From Phormidesmis priestleyi ULC007 (GTDB lineage Bacteria; Cyanobacteriota; Cyanobacteriia; Leptolyngbyales; Leptolyngbyaceae), in contig NZ_MPPI01000022.1 of NCBI RefSeq assembly GCF_001895925.1, forward strand, positions 1 through 64,000: a DNA stretch of 64,000 bases. Reading direction: 5' to 3'. Made by a program: the position numbers and the translations under genes. Shown here one piece after another: positions 45,690 through 54,464 of the stretch (the first letter of the stretch is position 1; every line of letters begins with the position of its first letter). A model generated the notes under the pieces. The model made no database searches and was not told the origin of the DNA. It saw nothing but the letters and a program-made list of their open reading frames with translations.

Positions 45690-46913
45690 CTAACCTGCGT
45701 TCTTTAACTCAGCCGTCTTGACTGCAAGTTGCTGGGTTTGATCACCCCGCCTTAATTGAATTTTGAGCGTCTGTCCTAAGTGACTGTTTTCGACCACAGC
45801 CTGTAGCTGTTCAGCCTTGGCGACTGCTTGCCCATCGATTTGAGTAATCACATCGCCCCGACGCAACCCTGCCACTGCCGCAGGCGTATTGGGCAACACC
45901 CGAATCACAATCACTCCATTTACTTCGGGCACCATAAATGCCGAATTGGGATCGCTGTTGTTTTGTTGGGCGATTTCTGGAGTCAGCGTCGTCATCTGCA
46001 CCCCTAAATAGGGATGGGGAATCGTTTCGCCTCGTGCCAGTTGGTCTTTAATCGACTTGGCTTTGTTAATCGGAATTGCAAAGCCGATTCCCATCGCGTC
46101 GGCACGAATAGCGGTGTTGATGCCAATCACTTCACCCCGATCGTTCAACAACGGCCCACCAGAATTGCCAGGATTAATCGCAGCATCGGTTTGAATAAAG
46201 TCAATCCGCTTGTCAGGAATGCCGACTTGGGCGCTCGATCGCTTCAAGGTGCTGACGATGCCCAGAGTCACTGTGTTGTCTAAACCGAGAGGATTGCCAA
46301 CCGCGATCGCCCAGTCACCCACCTGCACCTGATCTGAGTCAGCCAGAGGAGCCACAGGCAGATTATCATTGCCGCTAATCTTGACCACCGCGAGATCGGT
46401 CACTTCGTCAAAACCGCGCACTTTTCCTTCAAAGGTGCGCCCGTCTTTAAGAGTTACCGTCACTTTGTCTGCTCCGTTGATGACATGAGAGTTGGTCAAA
46501 ATCACCCCACTCTTATCAATCAAAAATCCCGATCCCTGACCCCGCAACCGTTCTTCTCTAGGAGCTTGAGGAATTGCTCCGTCTCCAAAAAAGCGCTGGA
46601 AGAAGGGATCTTCATAGATGGGATCAACCGTCGCTCGACGAGTCACTGTCCGCTCTGTGTCAATGCGAACGACGGCAGCTCCTACGAGTTTGACTGCCTC
46701 GGCGACAAAGCTCCCTGGCTGAATCGCTTTTTTGGGTAGCGCTGCGGTTTCTCCGGCAGGTTGAATAGAGTCTGCGACTCCCAAAAGCGGGACGGCTTGA
46801 GACGGGAGCGGAAAGGAGAGGCTCAACCCTAAAACCAGAAAAATCGACAGCACGCTCCCTTGCACTCGACGAAAAAAGCTAGAAGATTGGTGACGTTGCA
46901 TAGCTTGACTCAT
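45690..46913 (-). CDS. Deg/HtrA-type periplasmic serine protease
   Basis: The ATG at 46913 gives 407 residues; the frame is open to a TTG at 46955. A signal anchor (SVLSIFLVLGLSLSFPLPSQAVPLL) is followed by the trypsin-like domain with His143 (TNSHVIN), Asp173 (TDLAVVKI) and Ser251 (NPGNSGGPL), then one PDZ domain with NGVIVIRVLPNTPAAVAGLRRGDVITQIDGQAV. The architecture with a single PDZ is that of cyanobacterial HhoA/HhoB/HtrA, which handle damaged periplasmic or lumenal proteins; which of the three cannot be decided here. Confidence 0.88.
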   Translation of the reverse strand: MSQAMQRHQSSSFFRRVQGSVLSIFLVLGLSLSFPLPSQAVPLLGVADSIQPAGETAALPKKAIQPGSFVAEAVKLVGAAVVRIDTERTVTRRATVDPIYEDPFFQRFFGDGAIPQAPREERLRGQGSGFLIDKSGVILTNSHVINGADKVTVTLKDGRTFEGKVRGFDEVTDLAVVKISGNDNLPVAPLADSDQVQVGDWAIAVGNPLGLDNTVTLGIVSTLKRSSAQVGIPDKRIDFIQTDAAINPGNSGGPLLNDRGEVIGINTAIRADAMGIGFAIPINKAKSIKDQLARGETIPHPYLGVQMTTLTPEIAQQNNSDPNSAFMVPEVNGVIVIRVLPNTPAAVAGLRRGDVITQIDGQAVAKAEQLQAVVENSHLGQTLKIQLRRGDQTQQLAVKTAELKNAG

Positions 46914-47094
46914 AACGTTTGAAACTACGAACGATCGCACCGTCACGATCGCCAATTCTGTCTACAACAGTTAAATCTATTTTGCCAATTACTGAGTAAA
47001 TCCGTGTAGTTCAGTAGCTGGCAACCTCGGAAACCTCGATCTGTAGTTTAAGATCGTGAATACCCCTAGAAAACTGGTTTAGAGGCGCATTGTT

Positions 47095-47457
47095 ATGACC
47101 ACCTCCGATCGTCCTCGCAGTCAAGAGCTAGATCCTCACTCTGATCCTGATCATCTTCATGCTTATGGCTCTGCGTCTCATCCGCACGTTCACACCGAGG
47201 AGTCACAGCGCAAAGTCGTAAATCGCCTCTCTCGCATTGAGGGGCACATTCGCGGCATCAAAACGATGGTGCAGAGCGATCGCCCGTGTCCTGATGTGCT
47301 AGTTCAAGTTGCCGCCGTGAGAGGTGCCCTCGATCGAGTGGCTCGGATGATTTTAGACGAGCATTTGACTCAATGTATTGCTCGTGCCGCCAAAGAAGGC
47401 AATATCGAGAGCGAAATTGAGGAATTGAAAGCAGCCCTCGATCGGTTCCTAATTTAA
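47095..47457 (+). CDS. CsoR/RcnR-family metal-sensing repressor, InrS-like
   Basis: A 120-residue all-helical DUF156 repressor. Candidate metal ligands are His33 in the His-rich N-terminus and Cys65, His90 and Cys94. The spacings (32, 25, 4) equal those of His21, Cys53, His78 and Cys82 in the nickel sensor InrS of Synechocystis, so nickel sensing is likely. NRLSRIEGHIRGIKTMV is the DNA-contacting helix pair. It divergently faces the Deg gene across 181 bases. No metal efflux gene is next to it; its target is probably elsewhere. Confidence 0.75.
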   Translation: MTTSDRPRSQELDPHSDPDHLHAYGSASHPHVHTEESQRKVVNRLSRIEGHIRGIKTMVQSDRPCPDVLVQVAAVRGALDRVARMILDEHLTQCIARAAKEGNIESEIEELKAALDRFLI

Positions 47458-47487
47458 CGATCGAAGGCTGGTCTGATTTCTAGATAT

Positions 47488-48147
47488 CTAAGCCACTGCC
47501 GCAAATAGCTCCTCGAATGGCTTCTCTGCTGCATCGGGTTTAGCGACAATTTCCACGATTTTGTTGCGCGCACTCGGCTGAAAAACGGCTTCTACGCAAA
47601 CTTGCGCGACTTTAGTGCGAGGAATGCTGCCCTCTGATAGCGTGTCTTTAGACGACATGACGATCGCATCGGCGTTGTCTTCATTCTTTAAACCACCTGG
47701 ACGCACGATCGTATAAGTCAACCCACTGTTCTGAATGTATTCTTCCCCCTGCTTCTTCCATACCAAAATCAGCCAAAACAGATTAAGCGGGTGGAAAAAC
47801 TGCGAGGCGCACAGCGAAGACACCATCACAAATTGCTCGATCCCCGTCGCTTTGGCAGCCTCTACGAGATTCTTTGTGCCCTCATAATCCACTTTATAAG
47901 GGCCCGTCGGATCAAAACTGGGACGGGCACCCGTGGCAGAAAATAGCACCGTGCTGTCGGCGATCGCCGTCTTCAAACTTTCTGCATCCATCAGGTCACC
48001 TGTCACCAGCTCAACGCCCGCTGGCAAAATAGCCTGTGCCGCTTGAGGATCGCGAACCAATGCCCGGACGGGAATGCCGCGATCGACTAACTGCTGCACG
48101 ATTCGCCGTCCTGTTTCTCCGGTTGCCCCGGCAACAAATGCTTTCAT
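47488..48147 (-). CDS. NAD(P)-binding SDR-family oxidoreductase
   Basis: A 219-residue atypical short-chain dehydrogenase with the nucleotide motif VAGATGETGRR at residues 4-14 and a C-terminal VRPGGL segment. It lacks a clear YxxxK catalytic pair, as in the NmrA/TIC62-like group that binds NADPH as a sensor or chaperone. A candidate operator sits in its leader. The CsoR-like gene is convergent with it. Confidence 0.8.
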   Translation of the reverse strand: MKAFVAGATGETGRRIVQQLVDRGIPVRALVRDPQAAQAILPAGVELVTGDLMDAESLKTAIADSTVLFSATGARPSFDPTGPYKVDYEGTKNLVEAAKATGIEQFVMVSSLCASQFFHPLNLFWLILVWKKQGEEYIQNSGLTYTIVRPGGLKNEDNADAIVMSSKDTLSEGSIPRTKVAQVCVEAVFQPSARNKIVEIVAKPDAAEKPFEELFAAVA

Positions 48148-48576
48148 GAAGATTCTCTCTATATTTAGTAATGTTTGCTACTGGATATTTAGCAAACTTG
48201 TCGCTATCCTGACATCTAGTAAAGGTAGGACTCTAGCCAGCTCGTCTCAAACCTGACTGGCAACTGCCTTTGTGATTTGAATCAACCATTGTGTTTGCCA
48301 TGAATTCTAAGATAGATTACGCAATGTTGCTATTTCTTCAACTGACCAAACCGTAATGGGTTTAAAAGTCCTGTAGAAATTACTGAACTCAGGGTTTGGC
48401 AACTGAGAAAACCCCAGATATTCTCTAAATTGAGCATCCGAGAGAACTGCATGTTTTCACTAAAAGATTTAGATTCAATAAACTTTCGGGGGAGCCGCTG
48501 ATTTGCTGTGAAGGATTGAATATCCTCAGGGAACTCTGGAAATAGATGTAAGGCAACCAACGCAAGAGAAGTGTGC
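48148..48576. other. Intergenic region upstream of the SDR and DUF1997 genes
   Basis: The left part holds the SDR promoter with an inverted repeat (listed separately). The remaining 370 bases carry no ORF longer than about 90 codons on either strand with coding character. I see no further structure that I can support. Confidence 0.4.
48173..48197. promoter_or_regulatory. Perfect inverted repeat, candidate operator of the SDR gene
   Basis: GTTTGCTA and TAGCAAAC are exact complements with a 9-base spacer, centred 38 bases before the SDR start at 48147. This placement over the expected promoter suits a dimeric repressor. The regulator is not identified. Confidence 0.5.
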
Positions 48577-49284
48577 ATGCAGTCCCAACCGACCGATCCT
48601 TTAGAGCTTCGCATCGCGAATCGTCCATTTATTCAAGCCGTTTCCCCACGACTGCCCCACCCAGATCTCAACTCGCCCTCCGCAGATGGACCTCAGATCG
48701 CGATCGAGCCAACTCAGTTTCACACCCACTTTGTAGACAGCATGGATATGTATGCTGACATCCAGAGTGTTGCTGATTATTTAGACGAGCATTCTGCCTG
48801 GTTTCGTCGCTGCGCTCATCCTATGCAGGTAGACGCGATCGGATGCAACAGCTATGCGTTGATCATTGGCAGTTTTGGGGCTTTTGGCTATGAGGTAGAA
48901 CCCAAAGTTGGCTTGGATCTCTTGCCTCAAGATGATGGAGTCTATCGAATCGAGACGGTTCCGGTTCCAGGGTATTCTACATCGGGCTATGATGTCGATT
49001 TCCGGGCAGCGCTGGAACTCGTAGAAGGGGTTCATCCCGCGACTAAGAGCGCGTCTGCCTCGGCTAAAATGACTCAAGTTCAGTGGCAGTTAGATTTAAC
49101 GGTGACGATTCAGTTTCCGCGATTTATCCACGCTTTGCCTGATCCCATCATTCAACGAACGGGAGATCGGATTCTTCGTCAAGTTGTGCGCCAAGTTTCT
49201 CGCCGCCTTACCGATCGCGTCCAAGACGATTTTCACTCTTCTCGCGGCTTGTCAATGCCAAAACGCTCTAGAAAGTGGCTTTAA
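48577..49284 (+). CDS. DUF1997 family protein
   Basis: I start at the ATG at 48577, two codons inside the longest frame. The 235-residue protein is a member of the plant/cyanobacterial DUF1997 family: FHTHFVDSMDMYADIQSVADYLDEHSAWFRRCAHPMQVDAIGCNSYALIIG is the conserved N-terminal half, and PRFIHALPDPIIQRTGDRILRQVVRQVSRRLTDRVQDDFHS the conserved C-terminus. No enzyme motif is visible; the fold may bind a lipid or pigment, since DUF1997 genes are restricted to phototrophs. That is inference. Confidence 0.8.
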   Translation: MQSQPTDPLELRIANRPFIQAVSPRLPHPDLNSPSADGPQIAIEPTQFHTHFVDSMDMYADIQSVADYLDEHSAWFRRCAHPMQVDAIGCNSYALIIGSFGAFGYEVEPKVGLDLLPQDDGVYRIETVPVPGYSTSGYDVDFRAALELVEGVHPATKSASASAKMTQVQWQLDLTVTIQFPRFIHALPDPIIQRTGDRILRQVVRQVSRRLTDRVQDDFHSSRGLSMPKRSRKWL

Positions 49285-49345
49285 CCCAGTTCTTGGCTCA
49301 GATTCGCTCCCGCCTATTGAGTCAACGACTGAATTTTTGACCACA

Positions 49346-49376
49346 AAAAACCTTCCAGTTTTTCTGGAAGGTTTTT
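49346..49376. terminator. Bidirectional rho-independent terminator
   Basis: AAAAACCTTCCAG (49346-49358) pairs with CTGGAAGGTTTTT (49364-49376) around TTTTT. A and T runs on both sides allow termination for DUF1997 (+) and petJ (-), which converge here. Confidence 0.85.
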
Positions 49377-49402
49377 GAGTTTAATTCAGCAATTTTTGTA
49401 AG

Positions 49403-49729
49403 CTACCAGCCTTTCTCAGCTTGGTTTAATACGTAATTGGCGACTGCTTCAATTTCATCTTCTTGAAGGCGACCGCCAAAGGCTGGCATCGCATTCTTAC
49501 CATGAGTCACCTGAGTTTTAATGGCGGCTAGAGACTTCATTCCATATTTCTCTAGTGCTTCTTTTCGCAGAGTTTTATTAGCAATAATGACGTTATTGCC
49601 ACCAATGTGACAAGCCGAACAGTTGGCATTAAAAATTTGTTGACCATCAGGCTTGGCGGCTAAAGCAGGATGGCTAAACGTGAATGTCAAGATTGTGATC
49701 GCCAGCATCACAGTCAGCAATTTTCGCAA
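49403..49729 (-). CDS. petJ: Cytochrome c6
   Basis: A 108-residue small c-type cytochrome: signal peptide ([21 protein letters not shown]), heme site CSACH, axial Met in [11 protein letters not shown] and the closing [13 protein letters not shown]. It carries electrons from cytochrome b6f to photosystem I and oxidase in the lumen. The start is a TTG at 49729, supported by a GGGGAG ribosome site 7 bases upstream. Cytochrome c6 and plastocyanin replace each other according to copper, and both genes sit side by side here. Confidence 0.93.
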   Translation of the reverse strand: MRKLLTVMLAITILTFTFSHPALAAKPDGQQIFNANCSACHIGGNNVIIANKTLRKEALEKYGMKSLAAIKTQVTHGKNAMPAFGGRLQEDEIEAVANYVLNQAEKGW

Positions 49730-49754
49730 AGCAGTTCTCCCCTATCAAACGCAG

Positions 49755-49775
49755 ATTATAGACAAATGTACTGAT
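49755..49775 (-). promoter_or_regulatory. petJ promoter with a BlaI-type operator
   Basis: On the minus strand TATAAT (49760-49755) is a consensus -10 box. AGTACATTTGTC just upstream has the TACA/TGT half-site pattern recognised by BlaI-family repressors. In Synechocystis the BlaI-type regulator PetR represses petJ when copper is present; a copper switch is therefore plausible, but no petR is in this window. Confidence 0.45.
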
Positions 49776-49867
49776 ATAGAACCATTCTAAGGCTTTACCA
49801 GGCATTTCCAATCAACCGCTTGAATGAGGAGAACCTGAGCCGCAAATCTCGTCAAGGGACTGAGAAA

Positions 49868-50281
49868 TTAGGCAGCAACCACAACCTTGCCCACCATGCC
49901 AGCGCCACGATGCGGCAGACAGAAGTAGGAGTAGTCACCTGCCGGAGCATCAGCGGGGATGGTCAGTTCAAATGACTTGCCACCGCTTTCTAGTTTTTTG
50001 TGTGACAAGCTATCTGCCAGAGCTTTGTCTTGAGTCGGAATTTTGCTGACATCAAAGACCACGTTGTGAGGAGGCAGATTACCCACTTCCCATTTAACGG
50101 TGTCACCAGGCTTAACGGTGACCACTTTGGGGTCAAACACCAACCCTTTGTTAGTTCCCATCTTGACGGTGTAGGTTTCAGCAGAGGCAGGGCTAGCGGT
50201 TAGAAAGAAGCTGCCAACCACCAATAGAACGGTGCAAAGCAACAGAGAGAGACGGCGCGTAACAGAAGCAACAAGTTTCAT
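49868..50281 (-). CDS. petE: Plastocyanin
   Basis: A 137-residue precursor with signal peptide (about residues 1-34, ending SPASAE). The type I copper ligands are His in GNLPPHNVVF and Cys, His, Met in YFCLPHRGAGMVGKV. It carries electrons between cytochrome b6f and photosystem I in the lumen when copper is available. It is 138 bases upstream of petJ and 107 bases downstream of psbV2, so each gene probably has its own promoter. Confidence 0.95.
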   Translation of the reverse strand: MKLVASVTRRLSLLLCTVLLVVGSFFLTASPASAETYTVKMGTNKGLVFDPKVVTVKPGDTVKWEVGNLPPHNVVFDVSKIPTQDKALADSLSHKKLESGGKSFELTIPADAPAGDYSYFCLPHRGAGMVGKVVVAA

Positions 50282-50388
50282 ATTCTTCTCTGGAATTCTA
50301 GTTTTTCCAATTGATCCACATTTTAAACCAGTAGTTACCCTGACAGAGGATTTTCTGAAGGCGGATCTCCTAACCGAGTGGTTGGTCG

Positions 50389-50889
50389 TTAAAACTGATC
50401 AGTGCCCCAACCGGGTGCCTTCTGAGCCGCTCTTAAAACAAATCCTGCTAGGGTTTCTACTTCAGCCTGAGAGAGCCACTTTTCAGGGACTTTCCGGCAT
50501 GAGAAGGTTTCTTCGCTGCCATCATAAGTCATTGGGTGACGCAAATAAGCGACGAGACCATTGATGGTGTCACGCGGAGGCTTTGCGCCTTGCAGAGCTT
50601 TGAGCGACAGCGGCACCAAGGGGTCAGGCAACGTCGCGCCTCCCACGTGACAGCTTAAGCAGTTTTGCTCAAACAGTTTCTTCCCGGCGGTCAATTCTTG
50701 CAAGCTAAACGATCGGGTTTTCCCTTGATCATCTCGCTCTAAAGAAATGGGTTCGGTCACTTGCAGATAACGAGCGATATAAGCATCTGCGGCATGAGCC
50801 GAGGGGCTGACCAGCGCTATTCCTAGCCAGACGAGCGCAAAGAGATAGATCCCTCGAATCCACGAAAATCGATTCAGCATCTTCAGCAT
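50389..50889 (-). CDS. psbV2: Cytochrome c-550-like protein PsbV2
   Basis: A 166-residue paralogue of PsbV with signal peptide (about 1-34, ending AHAAD), heme site CLSCH, and a body aligning with PsbV (AYIARYLQVTEPISL, LVAYLRHPMTYDG). PsbV's axial His (EMHPS) has no counterpart; instead ETFSCRK carries a Cys. In Thermosynechococcus PsbV2 a Cys is the sixth heme ligand as I recall, and that fits. Role unknown but linked to the photosystem. It lies 48 bases downstream of psbV and is probably co-transcribed with it. Confidence 0.88.
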   Translation of the reverse strand: MLKMLNRFSWIRGIYLFALVWLGIALVSPSAHAADAYIARYLQVTEPISLERDDQGKTRSFSLQELTAGKKLFEQNCLSCHVGGATLPDPLVPLSLKALQGAKPPRDTINGLVAYLRHPMTYDGSEETFSCRKVPEKWLSQAEVETLAGFVLRAAQKAPGWGTDQF

Positions 50890-50937
50890 TCGATCACTCT
50901 GGATGAGAAAACAGCAGTGGTCAGCAGAAACCAGGGT

Positions 50938-51429
50938 TTAATAGTAGATCTTGCCGCCACCCCACTTGTCGCCCACCACTTTGGGTTGCAGTAAGATGTG
51001 ACCCGCGATCGCCACTAAGTCATCGTTTGTCAGATTCCGCATTTCAGGGAAGTTATCTTTGCTCTTGAGGCTGGGGTGCATCTCAGCAATTTCGATGGTG
51101 CCGTCGTAGCTGGTGGGGTTTTTCATATAGTCCACCAGTGAGTCGATATTGTTGCGGTTAGGGGTCGCCAACGACAGAGACTCAGGGTCAAGACCAACGT
51201 TTGGGTCAGTTTTGGTGACTCCTCCAGCGTGACACTGAGCGCATGCATATTGAAACAGACGCTTGCCTTCTTTGACTTGCTTGAGGCTCAAAACCGTGGT
51301 GTCGCCGCCCTCGTTGAGGGGCACCGTCCGAATGGCTTTGTCTAGCTCTGCGGCACTGGCATCTTGAACAAAGACTTGAAACGCAAAGAACACAGTGGCT
51401 ATAGCAAGCCAAACGTATTTTTTAAGCAT
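50938..51429 (-). CDS. psbV: Photosystem II cytochrome c-550
   Basis: I start at the ATG at 51429 (MLKKYVWLAIATV), giving 163 residues with a 26-residue signal peptide and the mature start AELDKAIRTVPLNEGG. Heme site CAQCH, axial His in EMHPSLKS, and the C-terminus GGKIYY are diagnostic. PsbV is an extrinsic lumenal subunit that stabilises the manganese cluster of photosystem II. The order psbV, psbV2, petE, petJ is a coherent electron-transfer block. Confidence 0.95.
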   Translation of the reverse strand: MLKKYVWLAIATVFFAFQVFVQDASAAELDKAIRTVPLNEGGDTTVLSLKQVKEGKRLFQYACAQCHAGGVTKTDPNVGLDPESLSLATPNRNNIDSLVDYMKNPTSYDGTIEIAEMHPSLKSKDNFPEMRNLTNDDLVAIAGHILLQPKVVGDKWGGGKIYY

Positions 51430-51850
51430 AGTTCTCCTTAAATGTGGCTCAGTTATCGGCATCACAACACAACACATGGATTCTATAATTGCGACCTCGG
51501 CACTCAAGCGTTGACGGCTACCTGTGCAGGGGTGGCTGTCAGCAGACAAGGCATCGGTTATCGGGAATTTTTCAACAGATTGCAAAGCTCACCGCAGCTT
51601 TTAGAGTTGCGATGGTTCGATCGGCGAAACCCAGAGATGATGTTTGCTGATAGTGAGGATTACCCTCTTTAATACCAATATCATGCCGATGTCCCAATCC
51701 TTTGCCGAATCTCAGAGATTGGTGGCGAGTCGGGGGATCGCAGTCTAGAAACTTAGGATCGTGAATTAAATCACGTCAGTTATTTGCAATAGCAATGGGC
51801 ACGGCAGTGCCATGCCCGTACGCAAATTCTGGTCTTAATTTACACAATCC
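51430..51850. other. Intergenic region psbV/accD with a dispersed repeat
   Basis: The left part is the psbV leader and promoter region. Positions 51752-51845 hold a repeat copy: ACTTAGGATCGTGAATTAAA, then the core GGCACGGCAGTGCCATGCC at 51799-51817, matching 45596-45614 exactly. I see no gene in the rest. Confidence 0.6.
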
Positions 51851-52774
51851 TTAGTCAGGTGCGGTCTTGCTGAGTGCTTTGATGCTTGGTAGCTGCCCGA
51901 TCGGAGACGTGGGCGCGATCGGTTGATGTAGGCGAATCAGTTGAGCGAGGGTCTTCTTCAATTGCGTTCGAGAGACGATCGCATCGACTAACCCGTGTTG
52001 CAGCAGATACTCGGAGGTTTGGAAGTCGTCGGGGAGCTTTTCTCGCAGGGTTTGTTCGACCACGCGCCGTCCCGCAAAGGCGATCATTGCCTTAGGTTCT
52101 GCCAAAATAATGTCACCCAGCATGGCAAAACTTGCAGTGACTCCGCCTGTTGTCGGGTGAGTCAGCACAGGGATGTAGAGGAGACGATTTTCTTGATGTC
52201 GCTGCAACGCCCCAGAGATCTTCGCCATCTGCATCAAACTGAGCATTCCTTCCTGCATTCTGGCTCCACCTGACGCGCAGACAATTACCACTGGAAGACG
52301 CTGTTGGGTGGCCCGCTCGATCAGTCGGGTCAGCTTTTCGCCGACGACCGATCCCATACTGCCACCCATAAATCTGAAGTCCATTACGCCAAGCGCGATC
52401 GGGTGCCCTTCAATTTGCCCCAGCCCAGTTTGAACGGCATCTGCAAGCTTCGTCTTCTCTTGCGTGTCGCGGATGTAGTCAATGTAAGCTTTGCGGGCGC
52501 GAAAGTTGAGCGGATCGACGGGCTGCAAGCTTTCGTCGATCGCCACCCAGGTATCAGCATCAATAATTTGACGAATCCGTTCGTCGCTGAAGACGCGAAT
52601 GTGGTGATCGCACTCTAGACACACCATTTGATTCGATCGCAAGTCTTTGGTGTAAGTCAATGTTCCACAGGCTTCACATTTTGTCCACAGCCCGTCTGCA
52701 ATTTCTCGTTCCTGTCCTTGTGGGGTGGTGGAGCCTGATTTCTGACGATTTGCAAACCAATCAAATAGTGACAT
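51851..52774 (-). CDS. accD: Acetyl-CoA carboxylase carboxyltransferase beta subunit
   Basis: A 307-residue subunit that, with AccA, transfers the carboxyl group from biotin to acetyl-CoA, the first step of fatty acid synthesis. The zinc ribbon CEACG and [27 protein letters not shown] and [14 protein letters not shown] are conserved. The gene stands alone here with a repeat at its 3' side. Confidence 0.95.
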   Translation of the reverse strand: MSLFDWFANRQKSGSTTPQGQEREIADGLWTKCEACGTLTYTKDLRSNQMVCLECDHHIRVFSDERIRQIIDADTWVAIDESLQPVDPLNFRARKAYIDYIRDTQEKTKLADAVQTGLGQIEGHPIALGVMDFRFMGGSMGSVVGEKLTRLIERATQQRLPVVIVCASGGARMQEGMLSLMQMAKISGALQRHQENRLLYIPVLTHPTTGGVTASFAMLGDIILAEPKAMIAFAGRRVVEQTLREKLPDDFQTSEYLLQHGLVDAIVSRTQLKKTLAQLIRLHQPIAPTSPIGQLPSIKALSKTAPD

Positions 52775-52835
52775 GGCAAAAATTTATATTTTTATATGGG
52801 ATGAAGGGTGCGATCGACCAGACTGAGAAAAAAGA

Positions 52836-52943
52836 ATGAAGAGATTCTCACATCGGCTCGAACAATGGTGCTTGGCAGCCGCGCTGATGGTAATGATTGG
52901 TTGTCAAAACAGATCTCAGGCAATTGACTCGAAACCGCAATAA
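52836..52943 (+). CDS. Possible 35-residue lipoprotein
   Basis: A short ORF encodes MKRFSHRLEQWCLAAALMVM then IGC and a tail QNRSQAIDSKPQ. The positively charged start, hydrophobic core and lipobox VMIGC are a complete lipoprotein signal, leaving 12 residues after the lipid Cys, like entericidin-type peptides. A purine-rich GAGAAAAAAG precedes the ATG. It could be a small lipopeptide or a truncated larger lipoprotein. Confidence 0.4.
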   Translation: MKRFSHRLEQWCLAAALMVMIGCQNRSQAIDSKPQ

Positions 52944-52974
52944 CTATGATTTAAACCAGCATTCATTATAGGGG

Positions 52975-53208
52975 TTAACGTTTCTCATTTTCAGAGTCAG
53001 GAGATTCTTCGTCGATCGGGCTGAGCAACAGCAGCGCCATCCACTGATCTTGAGGGCGCACCTGTAAAGCGGTAGGACTTCCAATCCCAAAATAGGAGGT
53101 CGAACCGAGATCCAAAATTCTCGCAGGAATCTCATGGGCAAGCAAAACTTGTTCCATTAGCTCTGCTTCCCAACGCGTGGAGGCAGTCTTTAGCGTGATC
53201 CAAGACAC
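52975..53208 (-). CDS. DUF2007-like small signalling protein
   Basis: A 77-residue protein: MSWITLKTASTRWEAELMEQVLLAHEIPARIL then YFGIGSPTALQVRPQDQWMALLLL and an acidic tail. The pattern (helix that exchanges a partner, then a short beta hairpin) is that of DUF2007, a small beta-alpha-beta fold annotated as a putative signal-transducing protein. The start lies far from the next gene, which is divergent. Function unknown. Confidence 0.6.
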   Translation of the reverse strand: MSWITLKTASTRWEAELMEQVLLAHEIPARILDLGSTSYFGIGSPTALQVRPQDQWMALLLLSPIDEESPDSENEKR

Positions 53209-53323
53209 GTAGATAAAGTTCCAAACATACCGTGATTTTACTTCGATAGTCTTTATAAATTGTGGGAATTATGAACCCATCACCCGCTCTAAGTCAGTCC
53301 ACGCATCTATCTGCCGTTTCGTT

Positions 53324-54379
53324 ATGACTATTTCGACCATTTCTCACCTGGTAGGTTCCTCTGATTATCAGGCGATCGCCGATGATGCCCTCAAGGATGA
53401 AGATAACGCGGCTTGGGTGATGGAACTTGAGCCACCGATCAGAGATGCTTGGGTTGAACGAATTGGCTGGATCAGGTTGGCAGATCGACTGGCAGAAGAC
53501 GAATTGCTCAAACCCGGTAGCTCAGAATTTCAGCGATTTTATGACGACTGGAAATGGGTGATGGAAACGGGTCAAGTGCAGCCTGCGGGCATTCACCAAA
53601 AGGAATTTGAGCGGATGCACGATCGCTGGTTCACAGACCCATCTGATGCCGTTAGTCGTTTATCCATCCAATCATGGGATCGATATCTTGCAGCGATCGC
53701 CACCTATCATCAAGATAATCTGACGGTTGCTCAGATTGCTGATTTTGAAATCATGCTAGAAGAACTGGCTGGGTCATTCTTTCAGGTGTTGCCCTTTTCG
53801 ATGCCGCATCACTGGCAAGCGGTCGGCTCGTTTGGCGTAGTCGATCAGTTTTACAACATTCTGCGCGACCTGCGAGAAGATGCCGAGCAGGGAATTTGTT
53901 ATTTGCCGACTGAGTTGCTCGATCGGTTTGGGGTCAGCCGCGCCGAAATTTTAGAATTGCGGGCGTGTGAAAATTTGGGTTATCGCCCGATGATGGAGTT
54001 TTGGATTCACGATTATTTGCCGCAGCTATACCGCAAATCATGTCCATTAATTCTGGCACCCGATTTGCATCCTTCTTGGCAAATGCTGCGAGATTGGTCA
54101 CTCAATCGCTATCAACGCATCGAGCGCGTCTTTCGTCGCTGTGACTATAATTATGTGCTGTTTCCTGAACTCTATTGGCACGAAGTCAAGCGAGATTTGG
54201 TGCTGATGCTACCGGGGTTGTATGGTCGGCGACCGCGCAATCGACAATCTAGCTCAACGTCTTATCTGACTCGCACCGATAAACTATTTCAGATTGCTCA
54301 ACTTGAAATGCCTTCTGAAGCTAAATTTAAGAAGGTTCCCTTTTTACGGTTCTTCCGATCGCTGCAACAGGTTAGTTAG
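53324..54379 (+). CDS. Squalene/phytoene-synthase-like protein
   Basis: A 351-residue protein. The middle, GSFGVVDQFYNILRDLREDAEQGICYLPTELLDRFGV, is the second aspartate-rich motif of the squalene/phytoene synthase superfamily, whose members condense prenyl diphosphates. The usual first DxxxD motif is not obvious; FYDDWKWVMETG is only a weak candidate. The C-terminus (HEVKRDLVLMLPG) is polar and basic. It may be a divergent terpenoid enzyme or a non-catalytic relative. I see no adjacent carotenoid gene. Confidence 0.55.
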   Translation: MTISTISHLVGSSDYQAIADDALKDEDNAAWVMELEPPIRDAWVERIGWIRLADRLAEDELLKPGSSEFQRFYDDWKWVMETGQVQPAGIHQKEFERMHDRWFTDPSDAVSRLSIQSWDRYLAAIATYHQDNLTVAQIADFEIMLEELAGSFFQVLPFSMPHHWQAVGSFGVVDQFYNILRDLREDAEQGICYLPTELLDRFGVSRAEILELRACENLGYRPMMEFWIHDYLPQLYRKSCPLILAPDLHPSWQMLRDWSLNRYQRIERVFRRCDYNYVLFPELYWHEVKRDLVLMLPGLYGRRPRNRQSSSTSYLTRTDKLFQIAQLEMPSEAKFKKVPFLRFFRSLQQVS

Positions 54380-54464
54380 AAAGCTAGTGAGGTGTCATTG
54401 ATCAAGGACTCGCTTCAATTACAAAAACTGGCGGATTTAACTTACAAATCGGGATTTCATTCTC

